From: Polynucleobacter sp. AP-Ainpum-60-G11
GTDB lineage: Bacteria > Pseudomonadota > Gammaproteobacteria > Burkholderiales > Burkholderiaceae
Assembly: GCF_018688375.1 (NCBI RefSeq)
Contig: NZ_CP061318.1
Span: forward strand, 1,426,001 to 1,490,000
Direction: 5' to 3'
DNA: 64,000 nt
Part shown: positions 57,089 to 64,000 of the stretch, piece by piece
Position numbering within the stretch: the stretch's first letter is position 1
Layout: every line of letters starts with the position of its first letter
Made by a program: the position numbers and the translations under genes
Notes under the pieces: model-generated
The model's database searches: none
What the model saw: only the letters and a program-made list of their open reading frames with translations
What the model was told of the DNA's origin: nothing

Positions 57089-57490
57089 TTGCTCAAGTAC
57101 TTAGCGGTGTATTTTTCATTTTTACTATCCTTGGTCGTCATTGATTTGATATGGTTGCTTGGCATAGCCAAAAACCTCTACCGCGACGATATGGGTTCAC
57201 TTATGGCCAGCGAACCCAAGCGACTGGCTGGACTTGGCTTTTATCTACTGTACGCTCTTGGCGCATCGATTTTTGTCATTCTGCCAGCAATCTCAAAACA
57301 GTCTTGGCTGTATGCAGCGCAATATGGCGCCCTATTTGGCTTCTTTTGCTACATGACTTACGACCTCACCAACCTCGCCGTCATCCGCGACTTCCCCATG
57401 CGATTAGCATTTGTGGATATTGCTTGGGGCTCAGCAGTAACGGCACTATCTACCACCATTGCCTACTGGGTTAGCAGTCGTATAGCCTAA
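57089..57490 (+). CDS. DUF2177-family membrane protein
   Basis: A 133-residue protein with four spans. The DUF2177 features are IDLIWLLGIAKNLYRDDMG, LAGLGFYLLYALGASIFV, GALFGFFCYMTYDLTNLAVI and VDIAWGSAVTAL. The start is a TTG at 57089 with AAAAGGA about seven bases upstream. The function is not known; it lies 13 bases before the SulP gene, probably co-transcribed. Confidence 0.87.
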   Translation: MLKYLAVYFSFLLSLVVIDLIWLLGIAKNLYRDDMGSLMASEPKRLAGLGFYLLYALGASIFVILPAISKQSWLYAAQYGALFGFFCYMTYDLTNLAVIRDFPMRLAFVDIAWGSAVTALSTTIAYWVSSRIA

Positions 57491-57503
57491 GAATCTTTCT
57501 CCA

Positions 57504-59141
57504 ATGAATCTCTTTCACCCAAAACTACTCGATGCTTTTAAGGGCTACAACGGCGCCCTTTTCAGTAAAGACGTATTAGCAGGCATTACGGTTGGTGTGG
57601 TTGCATTGCCTTTGGCAATGGCTTTTGCAATTGCTAGTGGACTTAAGCCAGAAGCGGGTATTTTCACCGCCATTATCGCGGGTGGACTCATTTCTCTATT
57701 GGGTGGTAGCCGCGTGCAAATTGGTGGGCCAGCTGGCGCATTCATTGTGATTGTGTACGGCATTGTTGATCATTATGGGATTGCCAATTTACTCTTGGCG
57801 ACTGCCATGTCTGGAGTGTTTTTATTTCTCATGGGAGTCTTTCGCCTCGGGACATTAATTCGATTCATTCCAGTGGCTGTCATTATTGGATTTACTAACG
57901 GCATCGCTGTACTGATTGGTTTATCTCAAGTCAAAGAATTTTTTGGCCTACAAATTACCAAGATACCTGCTGAATTTTTTCAGGCAGTTCAGACTCTCTA
58001 TGCTGCCGCCGATACAGTAAATCCAATCGCTCTAATGTTATCGATGGGGAGTCTTGTTCTTTTAATTATCTGGAGGGCTTTTCAAAAACATCTTGGCTAT
58101 CTGAGTCAAATGCCAGGAACGGTAATTGCAATGGCGCTGGCTACCGTTATCACCAGTGTATTCAATCTTCCGGTGGATACGATCGGCAGTCGTTTTGGTG
58201 GCATTCCATCAGGACTCCCTAGCTTTGAATGGATTCCTATCAGCTGGAGCACTGCGCAGTTTGTCATTGCACCTGCCATCACGCTTGCCTTACTTGGTGC
58301 AATTGAGTCACTCTTATGTGCCCGTATTGCGGATGGACTCATTCATGATCGGCACGAATCCAACCAAGAGCTCATGGCTCAAGGCGTTGCTAATTTGGTT
58401 ACTCCGTTTTTTGGTGGGATGCCAGCCACCGGAACCATTGCAAGAACAGTGACCAATATTCAGAGTGGCGCTAGCACGCCAATTGCCGGCATTGTGCATT
58501 CGCTAACCTTGCTCCTCATTATTTTGTTTGGGGCTCCGCTCGCAAAAAATATTCCCTTAGCTAGTCTGGCTGCCATCCTCATGTTTGTTGCTTGGAACAT
58601 GGGTGAGTGGAGAAAGTTTGCAGATCTTAAACAATTTCGCCTGCCTTATCGCATGACCATGTTGAGTGTATTTTTTCTGACTATCATTCTCGACCTCACC
58701 GTTGCCATCCAAGTGGGCCTGCTCTTAGCATTTATTACTTTCATCTATCGCATCTCCAGCTTATCTCGCTATGAATCAGCAAGTGCCGTCGACTTTCCTG
58801 AACTTCAGCAACACCAAGGCAGCGTTGCTGTATTCAGAATCTATGGCGCCATCTTTTTCGGAGCGGTAAAAATTCTGGAGAATATTGAAAACGAGTTACC
58901 CTCAAAAGCATTGGTGCTAGATTTAAAGAACGTAATCTATATTGATGTTTCTGGAATGGATGCCCTACTCGAGCTGGAGGCAACCTGCAAATCTAGGGGC
59001 ATCAAGCTCCTGATTTGTGGCCTGCTACATCAGCCTTATGACATGGCGGTCCGAGGCGGTCTCCTTGAAAGATTGCCTGATGATGGTATCTACCCAGACT
59101 TACAACACGGTATTGCCGCAGCAATCAGTCAATCGCATTAA
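57504..59141 (+). CDS. SulP-family inorganic anion transporter with STAS domain
   Basis: This 545-residue SLC26/SulP protein has the N-terminal signature AGITVGVVALPLAMAFAIASG, GGSRVQIGGPAGAFIVIVYG, ATGTIARTVTNIQSGA and, from about residue 430, a C-terminal STAS domain ending with KALVLDLKNVIYIDVSGMDALLEL. SulP proteins move sulfate, bicarbonate or dicarboxylates; which applies here is unclear. The stop overlaps the convergent TauE/SafE-like gene by 4 bases. Confidence 0.93.
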   Translation: MNLFHPKLLDAFKGYNGALFSKDVLAGITVGVVALPLAMAFAIASGLKPEAGIFTAIIAGGLISLLGGSRVQIGGPAGAFIVIVYGIVDHYGIANLLLATAMSGVFLFLMGVFRLGTLIRFIPVAVIIGFTNGIAVLIGLSQVKEFFGLQITKIPAEFFQAVQTLYAAADTVNPIALMLSMGSLVLLIIWRAFQKHLGYLSQMPGTVIAMALATVITSVFNLPVDTIGSRFGGIPSGLPSFEWIPISWSTAQFVIAPAITLALLGAIESLLCARIADGLIHDRHESNQELMAQGVANLVTPFFGGMPATGTIARTVTNIQSGASTPIAGIVHSLTLLLIILFGAPLAKNIPLASLAAILMFVAWNMGEWRKFADLKQFRLPYRMTMLSVFFLTIILDLTVAIQVGLLLAFITFIYRISSLSRYESASAVDFPELQQHQGSVAVFRIYGAIFFGAVKILENIENELPSKALVLDLKNVIYIDVSGMDALLELEATCKSRGIKLLICGLLHQPYDMAVRGGLLERLPDDGIYPDLQHGIAAAISQSH

Positions 59142-59869
59142 CTAATACAAAAGCCACCCTTGAGCAAAGCTTCAGGCAAATACCAGGCGCGATAAAGACC
59201 AAATATTCCCGCAGATAATAGGAGCCCTGCAGCAATATATCTCACCCAAATGTATTGGCCAAATTGGGTCAATGCTGCCGAAAATTTAGAGATCAGCAAG
59301 AGATTGGGCAACGTGCCCAATCCAAATGCCAGCATGAGTCCAGCCCCCGTTAAGACATCTCCCGATAGAAAAGCAAGCGGCAAAACACTGTAGACCAGAC
59401 CGCATGGAACTAGCCCCCACACCATGCCACTGAACCATCGGGATGTACGACCTGTAAAACTCCCTAAATATTTAGCCCAGTAGCCAGCGACCCGGACACC
59501 AAGCCACTTTCCAAGCAATAGGGGGCTATTCGATCTCTGGCGCAAAAGACGCAAGCCCATCACCAACAAAATGAGTGACGTAAAAGCAAACAAGGGGCGC
59601 TGAATCGGCACCACATTTTGCTGCCAAAGAACGGCTCCAGCCCAAGCGGCGGCGGCCCCCAATAAAACATAGGTCGTCAGGCGCCCGAAGTGCATGATGA
59701 GTTGAAGATAAAACAGCTCAGATTTACTTTGTAATGGGGTAAAAACCGCCTCCCGAGAGTCTCCTTGGCGCTCAATCGCAGCTGCTATTCCGCCACACAT
59801 TAAGGCACAGTGCCACCCGCTGACAAGCGCCCCCAAAAAGACGGCCAAGAGAAGGCTGGAAGTCAACAT
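59138..59869 (-). CDS. TauE/SafE-type (DsbD_2-like) membrane protein with HCALMCGG motif
   Basis: A 243-residue membrane protein of about six or seven spans. The N-terminal GWHCALMCGGIAAAIERQG, with a CxxxC pair, marks the subgroup found beside cbb3 oxidase genes and thought to act in copper handling or cytochrome assembly rather than in sulfite export. Its position near fnr and the cco genes supports this. The family label is firm but the function is inference. Confidence 0.82.
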   Translation of the reverse strand: MLTSSLLLAVFLGALVSGWHCALMCGGIAAAIERQGDSREAVFTPLQSKSELFYLQLIMHFGRLTTYVLLGAAAAWAGAVLWQQNVVPIQRPLFAFTSLILLVMGLRLLRQRSNSPLLLGKWLGVRVAGYWAKYLGSFTGRTSRWFSGMVWGLVPCGLVYSVLPLAFLSGDVLTGAGLMLAFGLGTLPNLLLISKFSAALTQFGQYIWVRYIAAGLLLSAGIFGLYRAWYLPEALLKGGFCIS

Positions 59870-59902
59870 TTAGACTCCCAGCACTGCAGGGAAATATGAA
59901 AA

Positions 59903-59916
59903 TTGAACATTATCCG
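59903..59916. promoter_or_regulatory. Possible degenerate FNR box upstream of fnr
   Basis: TTGAACATTATCCG lies 35 bases before the fnr start codon. It fits the first half of the FNR consensus TTGAT-N4-ATCAA well and the second half only in part. Autoregulation is possible but weakly supported. Confidence 0.25.
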
Positions 59917-59950
59917 AGTAGAATAAACTGATCTGGTAACTAGATCCAAT

Positions 59951-60709
59951 ATGAATTACACCAACTCAGATGTCCCAAGTAGCAAATGCTCAGTCTGCGT
60001 ACTGGGTCAGTTTTGCCTGCCAGTCGGGATCAGTCCAAGTGATATTGCCAAGATCGATACCCTTGTAAAAGAGCGAGTGCACCTACAAAAAGGGGAAAGC
60101 CTCTACCGTCATGGTGACCCACTGTCTGCAGTTTATAGCGTTCGTTTTGGAACACTAAAGACTGAGTATGGCCTCGAAGATGGGCGTCAACAAGTGATTG
60201 GCTTTCACCTTCCAGGGGAGATCCTGGGGCTTGATGGGATTGGTGAGGGTAGCTATCAATCTGAAGCGATAGCACTTGAAGAAAGTGAAGTCTGCATCAT
60301 TCGCTATGAAGCCTTTGAAGATTTAGCACGTCAAATTCCAGTACTGCAGAAACAGTTCCACCGCATTTTGAGCCGTGAACTCACACAAGATCAACGCCAC
60401 CTACTGTCATTGGGAAGCTTGCGTGCCGAAGAGCGCTTAGCAGCCTTCTTATTGAATCTTTCTCAACGCCTAGCTGCCCGTGGCTATCTCAATAATGAGT
60501 TTGATTTACGCATGAGTCGCGTAGAAATTGGTAGCTACTTAGGTATCCAGATTGAAACGGTTAGCCGTATGCTCTCCCGCTTTGCTGAATCAGGCCTGAT
60601 TCAAATTAAGCAACGTCATATCAAGTTGATCGATATGGATGGCCTTTATGAATTAGCCAGCATCCCCAACCCAGACCGTGCCGTTCAAATCAAGCCGATC
60701 AGCGCTTAA
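59951..60709 (+). CDS. fnr: FNR-type oxygen-sensing transcription regulator
   Basis: This 252-residue CRP/FNR protein has the four Cys of a [4Fe-4S] sensor: C13, C16 and C22 (CSVCVLGQFC) plus C115 (SEVCIIRYE). The HTH reads MSRVEIGSYLGIQIETVSRML, with the Glu-Ser-Arg set that reads FNR boxes. It should switch on anaerobic or microaerobic genes, such as the cbb3 oxidase operon facing it. The two units are convergent with a 12-base gap. Confidence 0.94.
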   Translation: MNYTNSDVPSSKCSVCVLGQFCLPVGISPSDIAKIDTLVKERVHLQKGESLYRHGDPLSAVYSVRFGTLKTEYGLEDGRQQVIGFHLPGEILGLDGIGEGSYQSEAIALEESEVCIIRYEAFEDLARQIPVLQKQFHRILSRELTQDQRHLLSLGSLRAEERLAAFLLNLSQRLAARGYLNNEFDLRMSRVEIGSYLGIQIETVSRMLSRFAESGLIQIKQRHIKLIDMDGLYELASIPNPDRAVQIKPISA

Positions 60710-60721
60710 GCAATACCAGCT

Positions 60722-60982
60722 TTAAATCAAGCCGCGGTCGGAACCCTTGGTCCCATCTGCATCAATACCAGGCAGGATATAGGCAGTTAAAGCACTTGAG
60801 AATGAGCAAAATATCCAAATGACAAAAAATCCAATGGTGTAAATACCTTCATCGGAAATGTTTGGGTGATAACCAAAAAATAATAGCTCAGCAGGATGCA
60901 CGATACTAAAGAGCAAGCCTTCAGCCAAAATTGAAACCAAAAATGATGGCCACATGATCCAAATAAATAGACGGTACTTCAT
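60722..60982 (-). CDS. Small two-span membrane protein of the cco operon
   Basis: An 86-residue protein with two hydrophobic segments (residues about 4-28 and 47-70) and an acidic loop after the first. It does not match a family I know. Its ATG overlaps the stop of the FixH-like gene (ATGA), so it belongs to the cbb3 operon and may aid assembly (inference). Confidence 0.72.
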   Translation of the reverse strand: MKYRLFIWIMWPSFLVSILAEGLLFSIVHPAELLFFGYHPNISDEGIYTIGFFVIWIFCSFSSALTAYILPGIDADGTKGSDRGLI

Positions 60983-61182
60983 TTGCGATCCTGCTCTACT
61001 TTGAGTTGCTCTACTTTCAGTCCGCGCTTAACAACGCCATCACGCACCGGCTTATCTGAATACAGATTAACGGCCAAATAAATAGTAATCACACAGCCAA
61101 TCGCAGCTACTGCTGGGCCGCTAATTAGTAACCAGGGCCAGAGCTGTTTAAACCAAGGCTTATTTGTTTCATGTTCTGACAT
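60979..61182 (-). CDS. Short FixH-like (CcoH) protein
   Basis: A 67-residue protein with one span (WPWLLISGPAVAAIGCVITIYLA, given here in parts) after a KPWFKQLW lead-in, then a charged tail. FixH proteins start the same way but continue into a periplasmic domain of about 100 residues, which is missing. GGAGAGG lies six bases before the ATG at 61182. It follows ccoG, the place where ccoH normally lies. Confidence 0.72.
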   Translation of the reverse strand: MSEHETNKPWFKQLWPWLLISGPAVAAIGCVITIYLAVNLYSDKPVRDGVVKRGLKVEQLKVEQDRK

Positions 61183-61212
61183 ATTCATCCTCTCCATCTT
61201 TTGCTATCTAGC

Positions 61213-62670
61213 TTAGCGGGGAACAATAAAGCTGGATTTTTCATCGCGCACTCTGGTGACTAACTCATTACCAGACATCTCTTGGCCAATCACATCAAAA
61301 TGAATTGGGTAGTTACCAGGCTCGTGCGCACCAACAGTTGTACTTACTTTAACCGGAATCAATAGATTGCTGGCTGGACTTACTTCAACTTCAGTAACAA
61401 GTTGCCCCTGGGAGTTCAGAATTCTCAAGTCATCCAACCCAGTTGCCTTTAACTGCACTTTCATACTATTTTCAGAAGCGTTCATGATCTGAATGCGGTA
61501 GATATTCTCAATACGAACCCCATCCACCTCTCGAGCCAATGCCCCGCGGTCACGCATCACATCTACCCGTAATGGATTACGGGTAAGCAAAGAAACCAGG
61601 AAGGCACTTGTAAGCACTGTAATGAAAGCCATGTAAATCAATACGCGGGGACGCAAAATATGGCGTATTGCACTTTGATTGGTTTCTTTATCCTCAATAG
61701 CGCGCTCAGTTGTATACCGAATCAAACCTTTTGGATAATCCACCTTCTCCATCACTTGATCGCAGGCATCAATGCAAGCCCCACAACCAATACACATGTA
61801 TTGCAAGCCATCACGAATATCAATGCCGGTTGGGCAGACCTGCACGCAAATACTGCAATCTACGCAATCACCTAAACCCAGAGTGGCATGATCAGCGGAC
61901 TTACTACGACTACCTCGTGGTTCACCGCGAACCTTATCGTAGGTAACTAAAAAAGTATCTTTATCAACCATGACGCTTTGGAAGCGTGCATACGGACACA
62001 TGTATTTACAAACCTGCTCACGCATGAAACCAGCGTTGCCCCATGTTGCAAAGCTATAGAAACACAACCAAAAGGTTTGCCATGGCCCTAGCGATAAATG
62101 CAAGATAGCCGTAGCAAGGGTTTCAATTGGCGTGAAATAGCCAATGAAAGTAAAGCCAGTCCAGAAGGCAATTAGTAGCCATAGGAAATGCTTGGTGATT
62201 TTGAGGCGCCACTTGCGAATACTCCATGGCCACTCTTCGCCATCTAAGCGAATACGAGCAAAACGATCGCCCTCAACCTTACGCTCGATCCACATGAAGA
62301 TTTCGGTATAGACAGTTTGCGGACAAGCGTACCCACAAAATAATCGACCGGCGATGGCGGTAAATAAGAAAAGGGCTAGTGCGGAAAGGATCAAGAGGAG
62401 CGTGAGATAGATCACATCCTGTGGCCACAACACTAAGCCAAAGATATAAAACTTACGCTGAATTAAATCAAAGAGTACGGCTTGACGGCCATTCCAGCTG
62501 ACCCAAGGCAAGCCATAAAACAATAATTGCGTTGCAAATACTAAGATGAAGCGCCAACGGGCGAATAGCCCGCTTACAGAACGAGGGTAAATCTTTCGCC
62601 GGACCTCGTAAAGAGATTCCTCTATGACATCAATAGGAATAGGCTTCCCAACCGGCGAATGATCTGACAC
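61213..62670 (-). CDS. ccoG: Cytochrome c oxidase accessory protein CcoG (FixG/RdxA)
   Basis: A 485-residue membrane ferredoxin: about five spans (GRLFCGYACPQTVYTEIFMW, CKYMCPYARFQSVMVDK) and two 4Fe-4S motifs (CVDCSICVQVCPTGIDIR and CIGCGACIDACDQVMEK). A C-terminal Ig-like periplasmic domain follows. CcoG reduces copper for cbb3 biogenesis in studied bacteria. It lies 3 bases after ccoP. Confidence 0.96.
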   Translation of the reverse strand: MSDHSPVGKPIPIDVIEESLYEVRRKIYPRSVSGLFARWRFILVFATQLLFYGLPWVSWNGRQAVLFDLIQRKFYIFGLVLWPQDVIYLTLLLILSALALFLFTAIAGRLFCGYACPQTVYTEIFMWIERKVEGDRFARIRLDGEEWPWSIRKWRLKITKHFLWLLIAFWTGFTFIGYFTPIETLATAILHLSLGPWQTFWLCFYSFATWGNAGFMREQVCKYMCPYARFQSVMVDKDTFLVTYDKVRGEPRGSRSKSADHATLGLGDCVDCSICVQVCPTGIDIRDGLQYMCIGCGACIDACDQVMEKVDYPKGLIRYTTERAIEDKETNQSAIRHILRPRVLIYMAFITVLTSAFLVSLLTRNPLRVDVMRDRGALAREVDGVRIENIYRIQIMNASENSMKVQLKATGLDDLRILNSQGQLVTEVEVSPASNLLIPVKVSTTVGAHEPGNYPIHFDVIGQEMSGNELVTRVRDEKSSFIVPR

Positions 62671-62673
62671 TGT

Positions 62674-63597
62674 TTATTTAGCTGTCGCAGTCTTGTTGTT
62701 TGACAAGCCCCAAACATAAGCAGTTAAGAGATGAATTTTTTCAGGACTCAATACTTTGTCTTGGGAAGGCATCATTGCCATGCGACCTTTAGTCACAGTC
62801 TCAACAATCGTTGCCTCTGATCCACCATACAACCAAGTCTTATCCGTCAAGTTCGGCGCACCTAAAGCGATATTGCCTTTGCCATCCGCACCGTGACAAG
62901 CCGCGCAATTGGACTTAAATACTTCTGCACCGCGTGCTGCTTTTAAGTCATCCGCAGGCAAACCTGAAAGGCTACGTACATAGTTAGCCACATCCACGAT
63001 TTGCTTGGCATCAAGCTGTGGGAATGGAGGCATGACACCTGCACGGCCATTAATTAATGTAGTTTTGATATTTTCTGGGGAACCGCCATAGAGCCAGTCG
63101 CCATCAGTCAAATTCGGGAAGCCTTTTGCACCACCCGCATCTGAACCATGGCACTGAGCACAAGAATTCAGGAACAAGCGTTGACCCATCTCACGAGCCT
63201 TAGGATCTGCTGCCACTTGCTCAATATCCATCTTCACGTACTTGGCATATACCGGCTTCAACTCATCATTCGCTTCTGTCATAGAGCTCATCAAAGCACC
63301 GTCAGTGGAATAACCCACAACGCCAGGGAATGAGCCTAAGCCTGGGAACAAAACCAAGTAAACCAATCCAAAGATGCAAGAGAACAAGAACATCCACATC
63401 CACCAACGCGGCAATGGATTATTGAGTTCGCGCAAATTGTCATCCCAGACATGTCCAGTATCAGCTACTGCGCCATCGGCTGTGTGAACTACCTTAGCTT
63501 TACGCTGAGAAAACAAAAGCCAGATACACCAAACAATACCGACTAATGAAACCAGCGCGATGTAGTTGCTCCAACCGTTATTAAAAAAGTCACTCAT
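62674..63597 (-). CDS. ccoP: cbb3-type cytochrome c oxidase subunit III (di-haem)
   Basis: The 307-residue subunit has two N-terminal spans (residues about 11-29 and 65-83, with ELNNPLPRWW between) and two class I cytochrome c domains with haem sites C146-C149-H150 (CAQCH) and C231-C234-H235 (CAACH). It receives electrons for the catalytic CcoN subunit. Its ATG overlaps the ccoQ stop (ATGA). Confidence 0.97.
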   Translation of the reverse strand: MSDFFNNGWSNYIALVSLVGIVWCIWLLFSQRKAKVVHTADGAVADTGHVWDDNLRELNNPLPRWWMWMFLFSCIFGLVYLVLFPGLGSFPGVVGYSTDGALMSSMTEANDELKPVYAKYVKMDIEQVAADPKAREMGQRLFLNSCAQCHGSDAGGAKGFPNLTDGDWLYGGSPENIKTTLINGRAGVMPPFPQLDAKQIVDVANYVRSLSGLPADDLKAARGAEVFKSNCAACHGADGKGNIALGAPNLTDKTWLYGGSEATIVETVTKGRMAMMPSQDKVLSPEKIHLLTAYVWGLSNNKTATAK

Positions 63598-63761
63598 GAT
63601 TTGTCCTTACTAAATTCATCTGGAAGATCAAATGGAAGTTCAGCTGATTCTTCATTAGCCGACTTTCTACCTGGAGACCAAGCCCACCAAACAATCCCAA
63701 CAAAAAAGACGAGTCCAATGACTGTTGAAAAAGCGGAGAGATAAGCTGTGATCTGTTCCAT
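63594..63761 (-). CDS. ccoQ: cbb3-type cytochrome c oxidase small subunit CcoQ
   Basis: A 55-residue protein starting MEQITAYLSAFSTV with one span ending GIVWWAWSPGRK and an acidic tail, the CcoQ/FixQ layout. It lies between ccoO and ccoP and overlaps ccoP by 4 bases. CcoQ stabilises the oxidase complex. Confidence 0.9.
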   Translation of the reverse strand: MEQITAYLSAFSTVIGLVFFVGIVWWAWSPGRKSANEESAELPFDLPDEFSKDKS

Positions 63762-63797
63762 TTGATTTATATAGTTTTAAATTAATAACCTTGGTGA

Positions 63798-64000
63798 TTA
63801 TTTCGCTACAACTTCATCAACGATGATGTAACGACGATTGACACCCAAGCCCTGAAGGTAAGCAATCAATGCATCTTCTTCAGTCTTGCCTTCCAACTCC
63901 TTAGGAGCCTCTGCAATCATCTCTTCGGTGTAAGGAACGCCTAAACGACGCATTGCAACCATATGAGACTGAATGGAGGAAGCATCGGCAGCATTTTTTT
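63798..64000 (-). CDS. ccoO: cbb3-type cytochrome c oxidase subunit II, C-terminal part
   Basis: The last 67 codons of the gene are in the window, and the N-terminus and haem site lie beyond its end. The visible part reads SHMVAMRRLGVPYTEEM, then EGKTEEDALIAYLQGLGVN, and matches the CcoO C-terminal region. It is the upstream member of ccoO-ccoQ-ccoP-ccoG. Confidence 0.9.
   Translation of the reverse strand, partial: KNAADASSIQSHMVAMRRLGVPYTEEMIAEAPKELEGKTEEDALIAYLQGLGVNRRYIIVDEVVAK

Noticed and set aside
1..64000. CRISPR arrays, tRNA or rRNA genes, insertion sequences, prophage genes
   Set aside because: Reading both strands showed no direct-repeat arrays, cloverleaf genes other than tmRNA, transposases or phage proteins.

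Overview
The window reads as a chromosome segment from a betaproteobacterium of the family Burkholderiaceae, most like a free-living Polynucleobacter. This is inferred from: the betaproteobacterial run gyrA-serC-pheA-hisC-tyrA-aroA-cmk-rpsA-ihfB-lapB; a one-piece tmRNA with tag ANDERFALAA; very short intergenic gaps; moderate GC; many Bug/TTT-type binding proteins; and a cbb3 oxidase operon facing an FNR regulator. No sequence search was possible, so the genus is a best guess.

Layout. 1-2.8 kb: a partial CoA pyrophosphatase and the rpsP-rimM-trmD-rplS operon (minus). 3.0-4.1 kb: a META-domain lipoprotein and a small membrane protein. 4.1-10.3 kb: a minus-strand fatty/short-chain acyl-CoA operon (HDAC-like deacetylase, acyl-CoA synthetase, EtfB, EtfA, DmdC-type acyl-CoA dehydrogenase). 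10.4-13.0 kb: MltB, CysM and a ComEA-like protein. 13.1-17.7 kb: envelope genes (hldD, heptose kinase, ugd, lapB). 17.8-29.0 kb: ihfB, rpsA, cmk and the aromatic/serine/histidine amino-acid run, headed by gyrA. 29.1-31.6 kb: OmpA-like protein, ubiG, gph and ssrA.

31.7-42 kb is an accessory-looking catabolic stretch. It holds three orphan TTT (Bug) periplasmic binding proteins, each set beside different enzymes: an aldonate-type IlvD/Edd dehydratase; a carboxymuconolactone-decarboxylase-like protein plus a methyltransferase; and a 2-hydroxyacid dehydrogenase plus a split CHR-family transporter. 42-46.7 kb holds crcB, a DODA-type dioxygenase, two small proteins outside usual ORF cut-offs, an M50 protease, cytochrome c-prime/b561 and an MFS exporter. 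46.7-54.9 kb is a second catabolic cluster: two paralogous 3-hydroxyacyl-CoA-dehydrogenase-fold enzymes, a 2-hydroxyacid reductase, a DapA-family lyase, a TAXI-TRAP transporter and a mandelate-racemase-subgroup enolase-superfamily enzyme. Together these look like an uptake and degradation route for an unidentified hydroxy or sugar acid.

55-59.9 kb: M23 peptidase, universal stress protein, DUF2177 protein, SulP transporter and a TauE/SafE-type protein. 60-64 kb: FNR, then the 3' part of the cbb3 oxidase operon (partial ccoO, ccoQ, ccoP, ccoG, a short FixH-like protein and an unknown membrane protein). No tRNA, rRNA, CRISPR, insertion sequence or prophage was seen. No gap over 300 bases lacks a gene. 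The best candidates for something undescribed are the CHR pair translationally coupled to a Bug receptor (39-42 kb) and the TAXI-TRAP/mandelate-racemase cluster (46.7-54.9 kb).
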